The notes under the pieces are model-generated. The model did no database searches and was not told the origin of the DNA. It saw only the letters and a list, made by a program, of their open reading frames with translations. Below, one piece after another: positions 1 to 11,065 of a DNA stretch of 64,000 bases. Position 1 is the first letter of the stretch. Every line of letters begins with the position of its first letter. Position numbers and translations under genes: made by a program. Source of the DNA: Cunninghamia lanceolata (taxonomy: Eukaryota > Streptophyta > Pinopsida > Cupressales > Cupressaceae); NCBI GenBank assembly GCA_027924645.1, contig BSBN01001483.1, forward strand, positions 1,550,001 to 1,614,000. The letters are read 5' to 3'.

Positions 1-1308
1 ATGACTGTAATATTTGAGCTCCCTCTTCATTTTCCTTTGCATGCCTCTACTCCCTTGGACCAACATTGCCTCTGAAATTTGTAACTGTATTAAATGTAGA
101 GTCCCTCCATCTTGATATTGTTTGACAATGTTAATCATGCTTGTGTAGATGCCTCTTTTCCTCATATGTTCCTCCTCAATGCTACTCCCTTGAATCATGA
201 CTGACCTACTACTAGCTAATATATAGCAGTGATTATCTTCAACAGTTCATACTACACTGTTAAGGTATGATAGTCCTTATGTGACTGCTGCTAAATGAAA
301 AGTAGTTATTCCATGACTGTTCTAAAACAATGCAGGTCCTATCTTTACCAATGCATTGACCTTGTTACATCATTATAGGATGTCTTTTGATATCTGATTT
401 GCCTTTTCAAAAATTGAAAATGACTTGATTATTGGCAAATGAAATGACTACCTTTTAACAAGGACAGTGATGTCTCTTACATGAAACTCTGCTGCTCTTC
501 CAATCTGATGACTCTCTTATGCAGTCTGTCTTCTTTGCATATGATAAATACATATGAAATGCTCTGAAATAAATATGAGTTGGGCTCAACCCTTGTGGGA
601 GCCACATTTTCTCCACTCATAATGTAATCTAATGAATCACACAGAACATAATTACACCTATATCTGCACATGAAACAAACTTGTTAGGAAATAAATGCAT
701 ATTTTGGATGTGTTTGATGAGTTGATTGTTCTCTAGGACATCCAAGGTATACATTTCTTGTTTAATGCATTTGAGGATCAGTTTATACATCCATAGGTAC
801 CTGTTCATGTCAGGTTTGGGACCATTCATTGCTTAGAGTATTACTCTAACACCACTATTTTTGCCAGATGCAAGAACTAGGAGTAACATGACACTAGGAA
901 GGACAAAGACAACTCGAGTAAATAGGACAACACACCAAAACCAGAACCAGTCATTCTCAGGAAATGACTAGCCTCTAACCTTACATGCGCTTTTATTTAC
1001 CTTTACTTATTCATGTATAGATTGTTCTTCAATTTAATTGAATAAGAAAGTTAATCTCACGTCTTGTGTGAGATAATGTACATTTTACATTCAATAAAGA
1101 TTATTTATTCTTTCAGAAAGGATTTGTATAAATCTTTCTTATGTTACATGCACTTGAATAAATGTAATAATTTGATAAACATAATCTTTTTTTTTAATTT
1201 ATTTCATTTATGCACTTGAATGTAATGTAAGAAATATTAAATAAAATGTACCTTTAAAACTTTGAATCAAAGCTCTGCCTAAATGAGCTGTAGTGAAACT
1301 TAGGTAAC
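1..1308 (-). repeat. 3' LTR (first 1.3 kb) of the large non-autonomous element
   Basis: This stretch is repeated at 14247-15558. On the minus strand it is the U3 start of the LTR, beginning TGTTACCT. It is AT-rich with no convincing reading frame. The rest of the LTR lies left of the window. The inner edge at 1308 is placed where similarity between the two copies stops (after taggtaaca). Confidence 0.75.
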
Positions 1309-1601
1309 ATTTCTGGCGACATCTGCTATATGTTTTCTTGCTAAACATCAGACCAGTAGCTTGAAGCTTATCCATTGGGCATGGGGTCACTCAGAGACTT
1401 CTAAAACACTTGGATGATAGATTTCTAACCTCTGCAACTCGACAGCACAAAGTGAAAGACTCCTACTCATCTAAGAAAAAGTAAAAACTACAGAAAGGAA
1501 ACTAACTAACTGTGCTGGACATTACTTAGGGAATAAAACCTACTTAGTTTCTAACCATACACTACATTAACCAAGAAAGACATCACGTCAAACGAAACCA
1601 T

Positions 1602-3542
1602 TCACTGGTTGGGTGAAGTAGCTGCCATTTCTACATAGTTTACAATGTTTGTCATGCTTGAGGACAAATAGAAAGAGAGGAAATATGAACAAAAATTCAA
1701 CAAAGAGATGCAAAACCTCTTGAAGAACATACACAAGTTCACTAACCTTTTCACATGGAATGTAAAAATTCCTATCCTGAGGTAGAAAAGTGACTTGAAT
1801 TTGCTCTTCCTAGCTGCATCTTCATGCTTGGGTGCAAGAAAAATATCAATATTCTTGTTGGCCTCCATTCTGACTAGATGCCTAATTGGGCATCCTCTAG
1901 AAGGAGTAAATTCAGAACTCTCCATGCTAGTTATTGTTCCAAATCATGTTGTTGTTCCTCTTCTTTTTTTATCTTCTACCTTAAATGGTGTTGTCTGAAT
2001 ATCCAAAGCTGGGCAAAAAGAGGCTTCCTCCTGATTCAAAATAGACTTTAGATCATCCCAAAATGAAACTACCTCATGAGCCAAAGCTTCATTATCATAT
2101 TAACTTTCACAAACCAACAACTCATCACATTGTTCAACATCTTGTAGCTGTCCCAAGTCTTTTGTTATCATAGTCATATCATCTTCATTTTGTTCAACAA
2201 ATGAAAGTAACCCATCATAACAAAACATATCAGCCTCATTCCCACTAAGTTCCTCATGTTCATTTATCTCCTCTACAAGTTGTTCCTACTCATGTTCAAA
2301 CTTATGAACCTGTTGTCCTGATTTAGCATGATTTGCAACTTCTTCCAGAAGATTTAATCCTTTGTCATCTAGTTTTTAGACAAAAACTTCCAGGTCATCC
2401 CAAAATGAATCTTCCTTACCTTCTTCATGAAATTATGATGGAGGAAGACTATTTTCTATTTCATAACAACTCTTAGTTAGCCATGTAGGTTCCAAGAAAA
2501 ACTTTCTTTCACCTTCTTTTACTTGATCTGAGACCCCATTGTCAGACTGCTTAGTTTTAATCAGCAATTTATCATATTATTGAGCATCTTCTTGCTAGTT
2601 TGAAACTACTGGTAAGTTGGGTATTTGAATACTTTCCTCATCTTGTTCAACAAAAGTAGGTAGTTGATCAAACAAAAAGACCAACTCTTCCTCTTCATGT
2701 GATGCCTTCTCCAATGAAACTTGGGAATTTTGTCATTGTGACTGAAGAACTTTACCTTGCAACCTCTGCAAGCTGTTTTCATTTATTTTATAAACAACAT
2801 TAGAAAATTCTTCAAATGAATGAAAATTTAAGGGATTCAGTGGCAAGCCTGCTTCTACATCCTCTTCACATGTGTTATGCTTACTTTTAGTTGAGGACAT
2901 GGCACAAACAATAGCAACCGACTGCTCCTCTTGCCATAGAGTTTCATGTTCAGACTTACCTCTTGGTAAGAAATCTGATTCTTCATCTTCCTGATCTTGG
3001 ACAGGTATGGAAGGGATAGTCTTAGCAAGATTTGGCATTTAATAACCAAGATACCTAGTCCAAGAAGGATGCCATGTTTTTTCAGTATTTTGATGGCTTG
3101 GTTCAAGTTCTTGATATGACTGAAGCTAAGGATTAATGGATTGGTTTGATTGATTTTGTTCATCCATGGGTTCCTGCTGTAAAGAGTATTCTTGCTGCCT
3201 TTTTATGTCATTCAGCTGCTTGTTCCAGTCAAACCATATGTTCTTGATATTTGCAACCTCTAGTCTCTCATCATTTTGAAGCTGATTGGGAAAGTAGTAT
3301 TGCTAGTTTGGCATAAAATGGGACTCTTGAGGTTGGTCATGGGCATACACTGGCTTCCATAGAGCTTATGCATGGGTGGGAGGGTGGTAAGCATGATAAG
3401 AATGCTGATACACTGCTGTTATAGGGTCATTTGGGACAAAACCAGCAAGCTCTCTTGTTTGGTATGGATGGTAAGAAGAGATATAAAATGATTTTTCATG
3501 AAATGGAGGGTGATGAAAGACATCTCCATAAAATGAAGACAT
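1602..3542 (-). pseudogene. Degraded acidic ORF of the large non-autonomous element
   Basis: Starting from an ATG at 3542-3540, about 240 bp after the PBS, the minus strand encodes an aromatic, His/Tyr/Pro-rich N-terminus (begins MSSFYGDVFHHPPFHEK). It passes into a long acidic, coiled-coil-like stretch rich in Glu, Asp and Gln down to about 1602. The phrase FWDDL recurs (near 2400 and 2050), which suggests internal duplication. At least eight stops (first at 3366-3368) and frameshifts break it, so it is not functional here. Its position directly after the PBS is that of gag, but I see no zinc knuckle and no known gag domain. The product and function are unknown. Intact length would have been roughly 600-650 residues. 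Confidence 0.5.
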
Positions 3543-3777
3543 TATGTAGCATTCAAGAAAACTGGAAACTCATTGAACTACAATAAAATCAAAATCATTA
3601 AGACTAGTTTCTACAAGAATTTGATAACATGCCAGCACTTGGTATTATTGAAACTAGTAGAATAACTTGTAGAGTCGCTAGGTATGTATTTAAAACACCT
3701 CAAAAAGTAGAAATTAGCTTCTGTACACACCAAACAACAGTGAAATGATGTACAAAAAGAACTAAAAATCAGTTCTG

Positions 3778-3795
3778 GTCCCACTGGGCGTGCCA
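3778..3795 (-). other. Primer binding site of the large non-autonomous element
   Basis: The minus strand reads TGGCACGCCCAGTGGGAC eight bases after the proposed LTR end at 3804. It starts TGG as expected for complementarity to a tRNA 3' CCA end, and TGGCACGCCCAGTGGGAC-type sequences are common PBSs of plant Ty3 elements. I do not assign the tRNA. Confidence 0.65.
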
Positions 3796-4751
3796 AAAAT
3801 TATTGTCAATGAGATTTGCACCATGTTAAACGTAAGGTTTAACAATCTATTGAAACATGGGAAGACCTCTAAAGCTGTGGCTAACTTTAAAAGCAGAGGT
3901 CAACCTCTGGAGAAGGCCAACTTCCTATGGTTATCACCTAAAATACTTTCTATCCTACTGCTTTGACGAGGAAAAGGGTAAAGAGGAGATTGCACAAAAA
4001 TGAAACCTATGACTAAGGTGGTGCACCAAAACTAACTAGAACCTACAAACACAACTAGCATACACAATTTCAACAATGGCTGAATTTGTCTTGTATAACC
4101 CACTTTTATATATCTTTGCATAAGTACTTTATAAAGAGGTTAAAATGTTTAAACCTTTAGAAGGAAAGAAGTTTCACAACTAAAAGCGTTTGCACTCTTG
4201 ACACAAATTATAACCTGCAAAACATACATTTATGCAAAAGAGGTGCTTGGCCTGAGACAAAATTACAAGGAAATAAACAAAACTTCACAAGTAACTCAAT
4301 CAATTAATAAGATACACACAATAAAGCACAAAGTGGGAAGGCAAAAACACTCATAATCATTATCCAAGGTCACCACTAGTATACATGTTCCAAAATGAAT
4401 GAATTACAAACTCACAAAATCTGAGCAAGGATAAAAATCACTAGTCTCTAGAATCTACATGTAAGAACTCTGTACAAAAGAGTCACATAAGTGACTATAT
4501 CCCCCACTATCCAAGTGGTTCCACAATACAAGGAGTCTGAAACAAACTGGGGTCTGATGCCCACAAAAAGCCTAAAATATAAGGCTTATATCTCCTCCAC
4601 AAGAGCCCATAATAAAAGAAAAAGTCTCTCATGACCTAGTCAACCATAATGAGTTATGAAAATAACTCAAAAAGGACTCTAAGAGCAATAAAACCACTCC
4701 TAGATACCCTCCAAAGACAAACCAAATGCTAACTGTCCTCAAGACTTAGTC

Positions 4752-4756
4752 AATCG
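4752..4756. other. Target-site duplication aatcg (left copy; right copy 12156-12160)
   Basis: The five bases aatcg immediately before the left LTR (4757) are repeated exactly at 12156-12160, directly after the right LTR. A perfect 5-bp duplication is what LTR-retrotransposon integrase makes, and it shows that both ends are original. Confidence 0.93.
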
Positions 4757-5851
4757 TGTTGATAACTGAGAGGGGGGGTGAATCAGTTATCCTAATTATT
4801 TCCCCTTTTTGAACTTTCTTATTAATTAATGCAGCATTGAATTAAACACAAAAACATTACCATGAAATAAGAAACACATGACACAGTATTTTTGACGTGG
4901 AAACCCTGTTAAGGGAGAAAACCACGGGGTGATTAACCCAAAAATTATTCTCTGTTAGAAGAATGGGAAATTACAAAATGGCACTTGCCAATTAGGGCTC
5001 ACTGCCCGAGCACACTGCTCACAAGAGGCCCACTGCCTACAAGAAGACACACTGTCTACAAAGTGATAAGAATCACAGTCTTGAACTGATTGGAAGCATC
5101 TGCATATGCTGGAGTTCAGTTCTGGTTAGGCTCAGTACACTGATCTGCTGCACTTCATCTTTCCTCTGTTCTTTATTCTGCTATTCTTTCACATACCGGA
5201 TCTTTCTTGCTTTTTCTGCTCTATTCTGGACTTATTCGCATATATATATTGCTTTATACTCACGCTTCACAACTAAATCCATCCTCTATATATATATCCG
5301 CACAAGTAATTTCATCATCTTTCTAGTCGGCATCCGGAACAGTCTAGTTTCTTACAAACTTTGTTCTGTCGGCTGAATCCTTGCTCACCAAGCAATGCGG
5401 ATCAAGCATATACTAGTAGATATCATTAATCATGTCGGCCAAACATGATTCATGCCTTCACAACCTTTGTCATCAACAGTAACACATCCGGAAAGTAGTC
5501 TGATACTCTGTCAGTCAGTTCTTCCTCTGTTTTCACTATCTCTCAGGAATCCGGTACTCAACTTATTCATATCTTTTTCTTTGTCCATCACCGGAGGCTA
5601 AATCCTTGGAATATACCACTCAAGGTAGTCCTCTTGACTTCCCCAAATCTGCACTGCACCAAGACACTTCCTCTGAGAGATCTGGATCAATCTGTCGGAC
5701 CTTGCCACATGCTCTATTCTTGTTCACCGGACCACAACAGTCTTTATTCTGACTTCCGATAGAGACACATTATGACTTGCGGATATGTGGGATGACCTTT
5801 GTTGCCATCAATGACAACAACCATGAATCCATATAGTGTCTCTTGCCAACA
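4757..5851 (-). repeat. 3' LTR of the young non-autonomous element
   Basis: 1,095 bp, nearly identical to 11066-12155. In plus orientation it runs TGTTGATAAC to GCCAACA. On the minus strand it is TGTTGGCAAGAGACAC to GTTATCAACA, a perfect TGTTG/CAACA inverted end. A TATATATATAGAG-like TATA region lies near 5285-5302 on the minus strand. The main differences from the other LTR are single substitutions and a shorter (TA)n run. Confidence 0.95.
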
Positions 5852-6084
5852 ATCTCCCCCTTTGGCATTGATGGCAACACTTAGTGAAAAATGACTAAGT
5901 GTTTACACTATGCTCCCCCTTTGCTGATGCTCTGTCTTTATATATAATTTCCGGAACTCCCCCTTTGTTGGATTCCTCATTTTTCACTGCTCCTTACTCC
6001 CCCTTTGACATCAATGGCAAAGGGTAGGGTCCGCACACCAAAATTTTCAAAAAATTTTCTATACATAGCCGCATATTTACATAC
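5852..6084 (-). other. 3' untranslated region with four polypurine tracts
   Basis: On the minus strand the 11-mer CAAAGGGGGAG occurs four times: 5854-5864, 5913-5923, 5957-5967 and 5997-6007. The copy at 5854 abuts the LTR and is the expected plus-strand primer site. The other three are in the same orientation between ORF2's stop and the LTR. No coding potential is seen. Confidence 0.8.
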
Positions 6085-9000
6085 TCACATATACTGAAGA
6101 ATGTCTGCAAAGGATGTCTGCAATTGGATCATTTCAGTAGCCCAACTTTGCTTCATTCTATCCAAAATTGAAATGTGACCACTCAACAAAAATGCAAAAG
6201 CTTCTGCCCGCTTGAGATCTGTCGGATCTTTTGTTTGGGCGGTGGTCTGAGCATCACTGATGGCCTCATGCATAGTTTCCAACTTAGGGATTATAATCCT
6301 TCTAAGTTCTCCCATCCGGTTGGTGATATTCTTCCTTTCCTTCTCAAGATTCTTTATTTCAGTCAAGACTGCAATAGTCTGACATTCTTGATTTATTATG
6401 GAGGAAGAGAGAGGATTAAAACTTTGAGATAAGCTTTGTAGCTTGTCCTGTTCTTCTTTTATTTTCTTATCAATTGCTGCTGTTGCCTTTGGCCAGGATA
6501 TACAAAATTTGTAAATGTCACCGCCATCCTTAAGAGCATTCTCTAAGATCTTTATTCCAATACTCACAATCTTCCTATCTTTAGAGATTAATTCTAATAT
6601 TTCTGAAAATCTCTTATCCAAAAATTCCTTCCGGACCTTTTCTTCAGCAGATTTTTCTAGAGATTCAAAATGTGTACTAACACTGTTGACTAAGGTTTTG
6701 AGATTACCGAAAGAGGAGGCTGTGGGATCCTTTTGAAAGGATGGCATGATCTTTTCTAGCACTCCAGATGCTACCTCCATAAGCTCACAGTCTTCCATGT
6801 GAGATTTCAGCAGCTTCTCTTTGACTTTCTCATTTGCAAATGAGGCTATTTTCATTGTTTGCACCGGTGACAAAGAGTCAAAATCTAATGGTCCTTTGAG
6901 TAGGTCCGGTTCATCAATTTCTATAGTGGCTTTGCTCAAAAATTGTTGAACAGTTTGTGCAGTGTCTCTTGCCGGAGACAGATGTTTCTTTTCTTCTGCA
7001 GTCTGGGAACTGTCAACCTCTTTATCTTTCACCCCTGCTTCCTTCTCCTGTAATTTCTCTTCTTCTTTGGATCTGGAGACTGTAGGGGAAACCGGAGGAG
7101 AGATGTTTGTCTGTTCAGGGCCCACTTCTTCCGGAACAGATGGTTCCAAATCCGCAGCTGTTTCTGCACCTAAGTCCTCTACAACAGGAAGATTGAACCT
7201 TTTGAAGGCCTTCCGGAGAATCTCTTCTGTCTCTTGGGCCACTTTGTCAATCTCACCAAGCATGAGTTGATTCATCCTGGCTTTACTTCTGAACTCATCT
7301 TTGCAGTCTTTGAAGATAATGTTCATTGTCTTGGGATCAATTTGAGGATATAGATGAATAGCTATCTGCTCCCGGATCTCAAGATCTTTAGCATGAGCAT
7401 TATTCTTTCTTATTTCTAATTCCTTTTCTAGGCTTTTAGGAATAAGAGATATGATCTCAATGAAGGCCTTATTGTATATGTTCAGATATTTGACTGTGGC
7501 TTCCTGCAGAACCTTTTGGTCAGCCTCATTGTAGTCATCATAAAATTCAGTCATTGGTTGAAGGTTTCCATCTACCGTGACTGACTTGATTACACTCTCT
7601 AGAGACAGAGTGGGCTTTTCAACAAATACCTCTGCCATTTCATCCTTGTCTTGGCCTGTGGAGGGTTTACCGGATCCTTTCTTCTTCTGCTTCTTTACTT
7701 CTTTTACTCCCTCATCTGACTCTGTTTCCTCTTCATCCTTTTGGCTTTCATAAGCCCTTGTGGCTTTTGTCTTGGATCTTTTACCGGATGCTTGGACTTC
7801 CGATTTTGAACTTTTGGTTGTGGGAGGTGCAGATCTTTTTGATGATCTGGTCCGGGTGGGAGTTTCAACCGGAACACTTTCTTTACTTTTCTCTTCTTCC
7901 TCAGCCTTCCTCCTCTTTTCCCGGCTGGCATCAAGTGCCTCTTTTGAGATGCCTAGGCCTTGAGCAATATGCTCAACTTCTTTTCTTACCTTCCTCTTTA
8001 TCTCCGGTTCCCTGAGTTCTACATGTAACTTTACACTCAGTTCCTCAAAGGTTCCAAACCTTTCTGCCTTAGGATCTTTGGGCTGGCTTAGCATGTGTTG
8101 AACATGCAGCTCTACTATCTGTTCATCCACTTCATACCCCATGGGCATGATCTAGACAGTCCTTGGCTCCACTGCCTCCATCAGACACTGATCTGTTTCT
8201 ACCATGAAGCATACTGTGTCTTTGTACTTTTCAACAAGGGATTGGGGTATTCTTTCTCTTGCATGCATCATGCTTTGGAAGTTCTTGAAGTAACCCCATA
8301 GAGCTGTATTTCTTGCTTTTGCATCCCCAAGTCCATGCAAATAGTCTCTGATTTGGATGGCAACCGGTTTGTCATTCTGCCATATCCATCCACTGGATCT
8401 GGGAAGCTCATTCATGTAGTAAAAGAAGAGACAAAGGATCAGATTGCCATACTTGAAGGAGTTTTTCTTGTCCTTCTTAATCTTCTGCAGATTTTCAAAG
8501 AGTTGGTTTACTAGAAGCTCACACAAGTCATAGTCTGCATTCTCCTTTAACATCTGATAAGCTGTGTAGATTGCAGTTCCCGGTACTAAATTTTCCCTAC
8601 TGGAGTGATAGATTTTGTAACCAATTATCATAGCTGCAAATTTGACATCTGGTTCAGTGATGTCATCAACTGTCATAGCTCTCTTGTCAAACTTGGATCC
8701 GGTTGCATCACTGACTGTCTGATTTTTGACAGATTTGAGAACAGGTAGTCCACCGGATGAGTGCAGACCGGTTACAGCCCTAATTGCATCCTTGGTGATT
8801 TTGAAGGGCTTGTTCAACCATAGGAAGTTGTCATGTACTCTACTTAGTACATACCGGACCCATTCATCTTCTTCAAAACAGGGGAAATGAATGCACTGTG
8901 CAAAGTGTTTGTCCTGGATGGCTTTATACTGAGGTTTGATCTCAAAGGAGTCATCTATCAATTGTTTGTGATAGATATCCATCAGTTTTGATTCTCCAAA

Positions 9001-9168
9001 GTCTTCAAGATTCACATGGATGTAAACCCTAATATCTTCCGTATGCAATACACCATGAGGAACACTAGAGAAGGCTCCTAGTGGATCTACCTCCAATGAT
9101 TTGTAAGGATGTTTCTTGAATGTGGGGCGAGGTCTATCAGAGATCTTAACTATATTTGGAGTAGCCAT
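6085..9168 (-). CDS. ORF2 of the young element: 1,027-codon protein with one in-frame UAG
   Basis: One frame runs from the ATG at 9168 to the stop at 6085, broken only by a TAG at 8152-8154 (codon 339). A second in-frame ATG follows at 8148. Residues 1-338 form a compact, folded-looking domain with motifs FPCFEEDEWVRYVLSR and FKITKDAIRAVTGL and a hydrophobic helix LILCLFFYYM. The motif order resembles plant transposon-associated domains of the plant-mobile-domain kind (weak, by memory of pattern only). After the stop come Glu/Lys-rich helices, a basic Ser/Thr/Pro stretch with Lys-Arg clusters (possible nuclear localisation signal) and a long coiled-coil C-terminus. There is no catalytic retroviral motif. 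It is preceded by ORF1 and followed by the purine tract. The same architecture appears in the LTR-encoded frame at 16548-20369. Function is unknown. The UAG may be read through, may separate two proteins, or may be a mutation. Confidence 0.72.
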
Positions 9169-9611
9169 TCTTCAAAGATTTGCAGTGAGATAATGAAAAA
9201 TGGAGAATACCTTATGCGCCTTCGGTTTGCACGGAGTGGTTGGATTGATTTCTTTATGCAATGACTTCGGCAGGAGATCCTTGGTGTGCTTGATGAATCT
9301 TGTTGCAGAGCTCCACTTTTCGCTTCTTCTTGAGTGCAGAATGAGCAAATGACTTTTGAGAAATCCCTTAAATTGCTCCGCAAACCCTAATATCTGTCTG
9401 CAATAAATGCTTCACCTACATCATTCCGGTTTGCCTTGTCTGGATAGCTTGGAGTATCCTGGATTAGTCCTGATCTATGGATATCATCCAGATCTTTCAA
9501 TCATGAATAAATCGAGGTAACATATTACAAGAACATCCCAAACACTCTGTCCAATCCGCAGAACAAGATAGTGCACTTCCGAATCTCTCCCAACCTTTTT
9601 GTAATCCTTTG
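9169..9611 (-). other. Spacer between ORF1 and ORF2 of the young element
   Basis: The 440 bp between the end of the ORF1 frame and the ORF2 ATG hold no long frame on either strand. A short minus-strand frame overlapping the ORF2 start has no recognisable feature. How ORF2 is translated (a spliced or separate mRNA, or reinitiation) cannot be told from the sequence. Confidence 0.5.
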
Positions 9612-11000
9612 TCATACCGGAGCATCTCCCTGAACAGGTCTTACTTGATCGATCACAGCTTCTTCATAAATCCATGCGGACCTCTGAAAACTTGACTGAA
9701 GCATCTCAAGACTCATATCTGCAAACCCTTTAATCCGCATCTTGTGCCACATCCGGCACCACTTGTTTGGCTGGGGGAACAGGATTTTCTTTGAGTCTCC
9801 CCCTGAGCCTGAGCTCACTTTTTAATTTCCGGAAGAAATATCAGCACCAGAGTCTGGTGCGGATCCAACCTCTACATTCTCTGAACTTTTCTTCACCCAA
9901 ATCTTGCTCATCTGATTCCTAACTTCATCCGCATTCATCTTTTGTTTACCCTTGTCTTGATTCTGATTATACACCGGACCTCTTTTGTCCTGATTCTTGT
10001 TTCTGCAGACTTTAGCATTATGACCGGACCTATTGCAGATTTGGCAAATAACATTTCTTTGCATATTTGACTGATATCCTCTTGATCTGCATTGATTAGC
10101 CATATGACCTACTCTATTGCATGTAAAGCATCTACCTTTGAATGATTTGTTTACTTGCATAATTCTGCATTCATGGGATTTGTGTCCATACCTTTTGCAG
10201 TTGAAGCACTGTCCGGAGAAGGATGAATTAATCTGATTCATTCTCATTCTGCACTGATTAGCTTTGTGACCAAAGTGGTTGCAGCTGTGGCAGTATCCAT
10301 TGAAGGATGGATATCTTTGAGCATTTGGCTGTCTTACCGGAGGTCTTCTAGGCCTGCTCCTTGGATTTTCTGATCCAAGATTCTTCTGACCGGATCTGGA
10401 GCTTTCTCCTTTCTCATATCCCAAACCATACTTGTCATCTGTCCTCTTTTGACTTCCAAGAAGAACTTCAAGTTGAGCAGAACTTATCTTGAATTTCTCT
10501 TTATATTCATTTGCTGTTTGAAGGTCTCTTTTGAGAGAGGTAATTTGATCCTCAAGTTTTTCTTCATTATCTTTGGCATCTTCAAGATCAGATTCAAGAT
10601 GTCTGATAATCCTGTCCATCTTGTGGCATTCTTCTGATTTTTCTTTAAGAGATTGTCTTAGATTGTCTTCAGCCTTTCTTTTTTCTTCAATCTCTTGAGT
10701 AAACTTTATAGTTCCTGATTCCATTTCATGTCTTAACATAATGACTTCTTTTGATAATTTTTCACATAACTTGGTTTGCTCAGTCAATTCTTCATTTGTA
10801 TTGCTTTCTTCACTTTGTCTTGCCAACTGTTGGAGCAGCTCCTTTCTCTTTTTCATAGAGAGACTTAATTTGTCTTTTAATTCTCTCATGAATTCATCAG
10901 CCTGTTTGAGTCTTTCTTTTAATTCATTGACTTCAGAATTTGACTGTTCAAGATCCTCAAGGGCAGTCTTGAGTTGCTCCCTTAAACCATATGCATCCAT
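9612..11000 (-). CDS. ORF1 of the young element: coiled-coil protein with four CCHC zinc knuckles
   Basis: The ATG at 11000 lies about 50 nt after the PBS. Residues 1 to about 180 are a Leu/Glu/Lys-rich coiled coil. A basic linker rich in Arg, Pro and Gln follows. Four zinc knuckles of the form CX2CX4HX4C (for example CFNCKRYGHKSHEC and CFTCNRVGHMANQC) occupy about residues 235-335. The frame meets a TAA at 9822-9824 after 392 codons, just after DSGAD, but stays open in the same frame to 9612 for 69 more codons. Zinc knuckles in the first ORF after the PBS are the mark of a nucleocapsid/gag-like RNA-binding protein. The long N-terminal coiled coil is unlike usual copia gag and may mediate assembly or partnering. 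DSGAD recalls a retropepsin active site, but no protease fold follows, so I treat it as coincidence. Confidence 0.8.
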
Positions 11001-11051
11001 TTGAGTTCCCAGATCTTCCTCAAGCTGTTAGGCTCTATTAGGAGGAACTTA

Positions 11052-11063
11052 GCTCTGATACCA
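11052..11063 (-). other. tRNA-Met primer binding site of the young element
   Basis: The minus strand reads TGGTATCAGAGC two bases after the 5' LTR end at 11066. This is the standard plant initiator-tRNA-Met PBS used by most Ty1/copia and many Ty3 elements. It fixes the orientation as minus. Confidence 0.95.
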
Positions 11064-11065
11064 AT

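Noticed and set aside
1309..1330. TGGCGACATCTGC next to the 1308 repeat boundary as a plus-strand PBS
   Set aside because: A better PBS (TGGCACGCCCAGTGGGAC) with a following sense ORF exists on the minus strand at 3778-3795. The minus-strand model also explains the LTR ends at 3804 and 15558.
6175..8301. Plus-strand open frames opposite ORF2 of the young element
   Set aside because: They are the antisense shadow of a long real frame and show no domain, start context or independent conservation.
9840..9880. DSGAD at the end of ORF1 read as a retropepsin active site
   Set aside because: No flap, no second hydrophobic strand and no G-X-D end follow; the frame stops within 10 codons.
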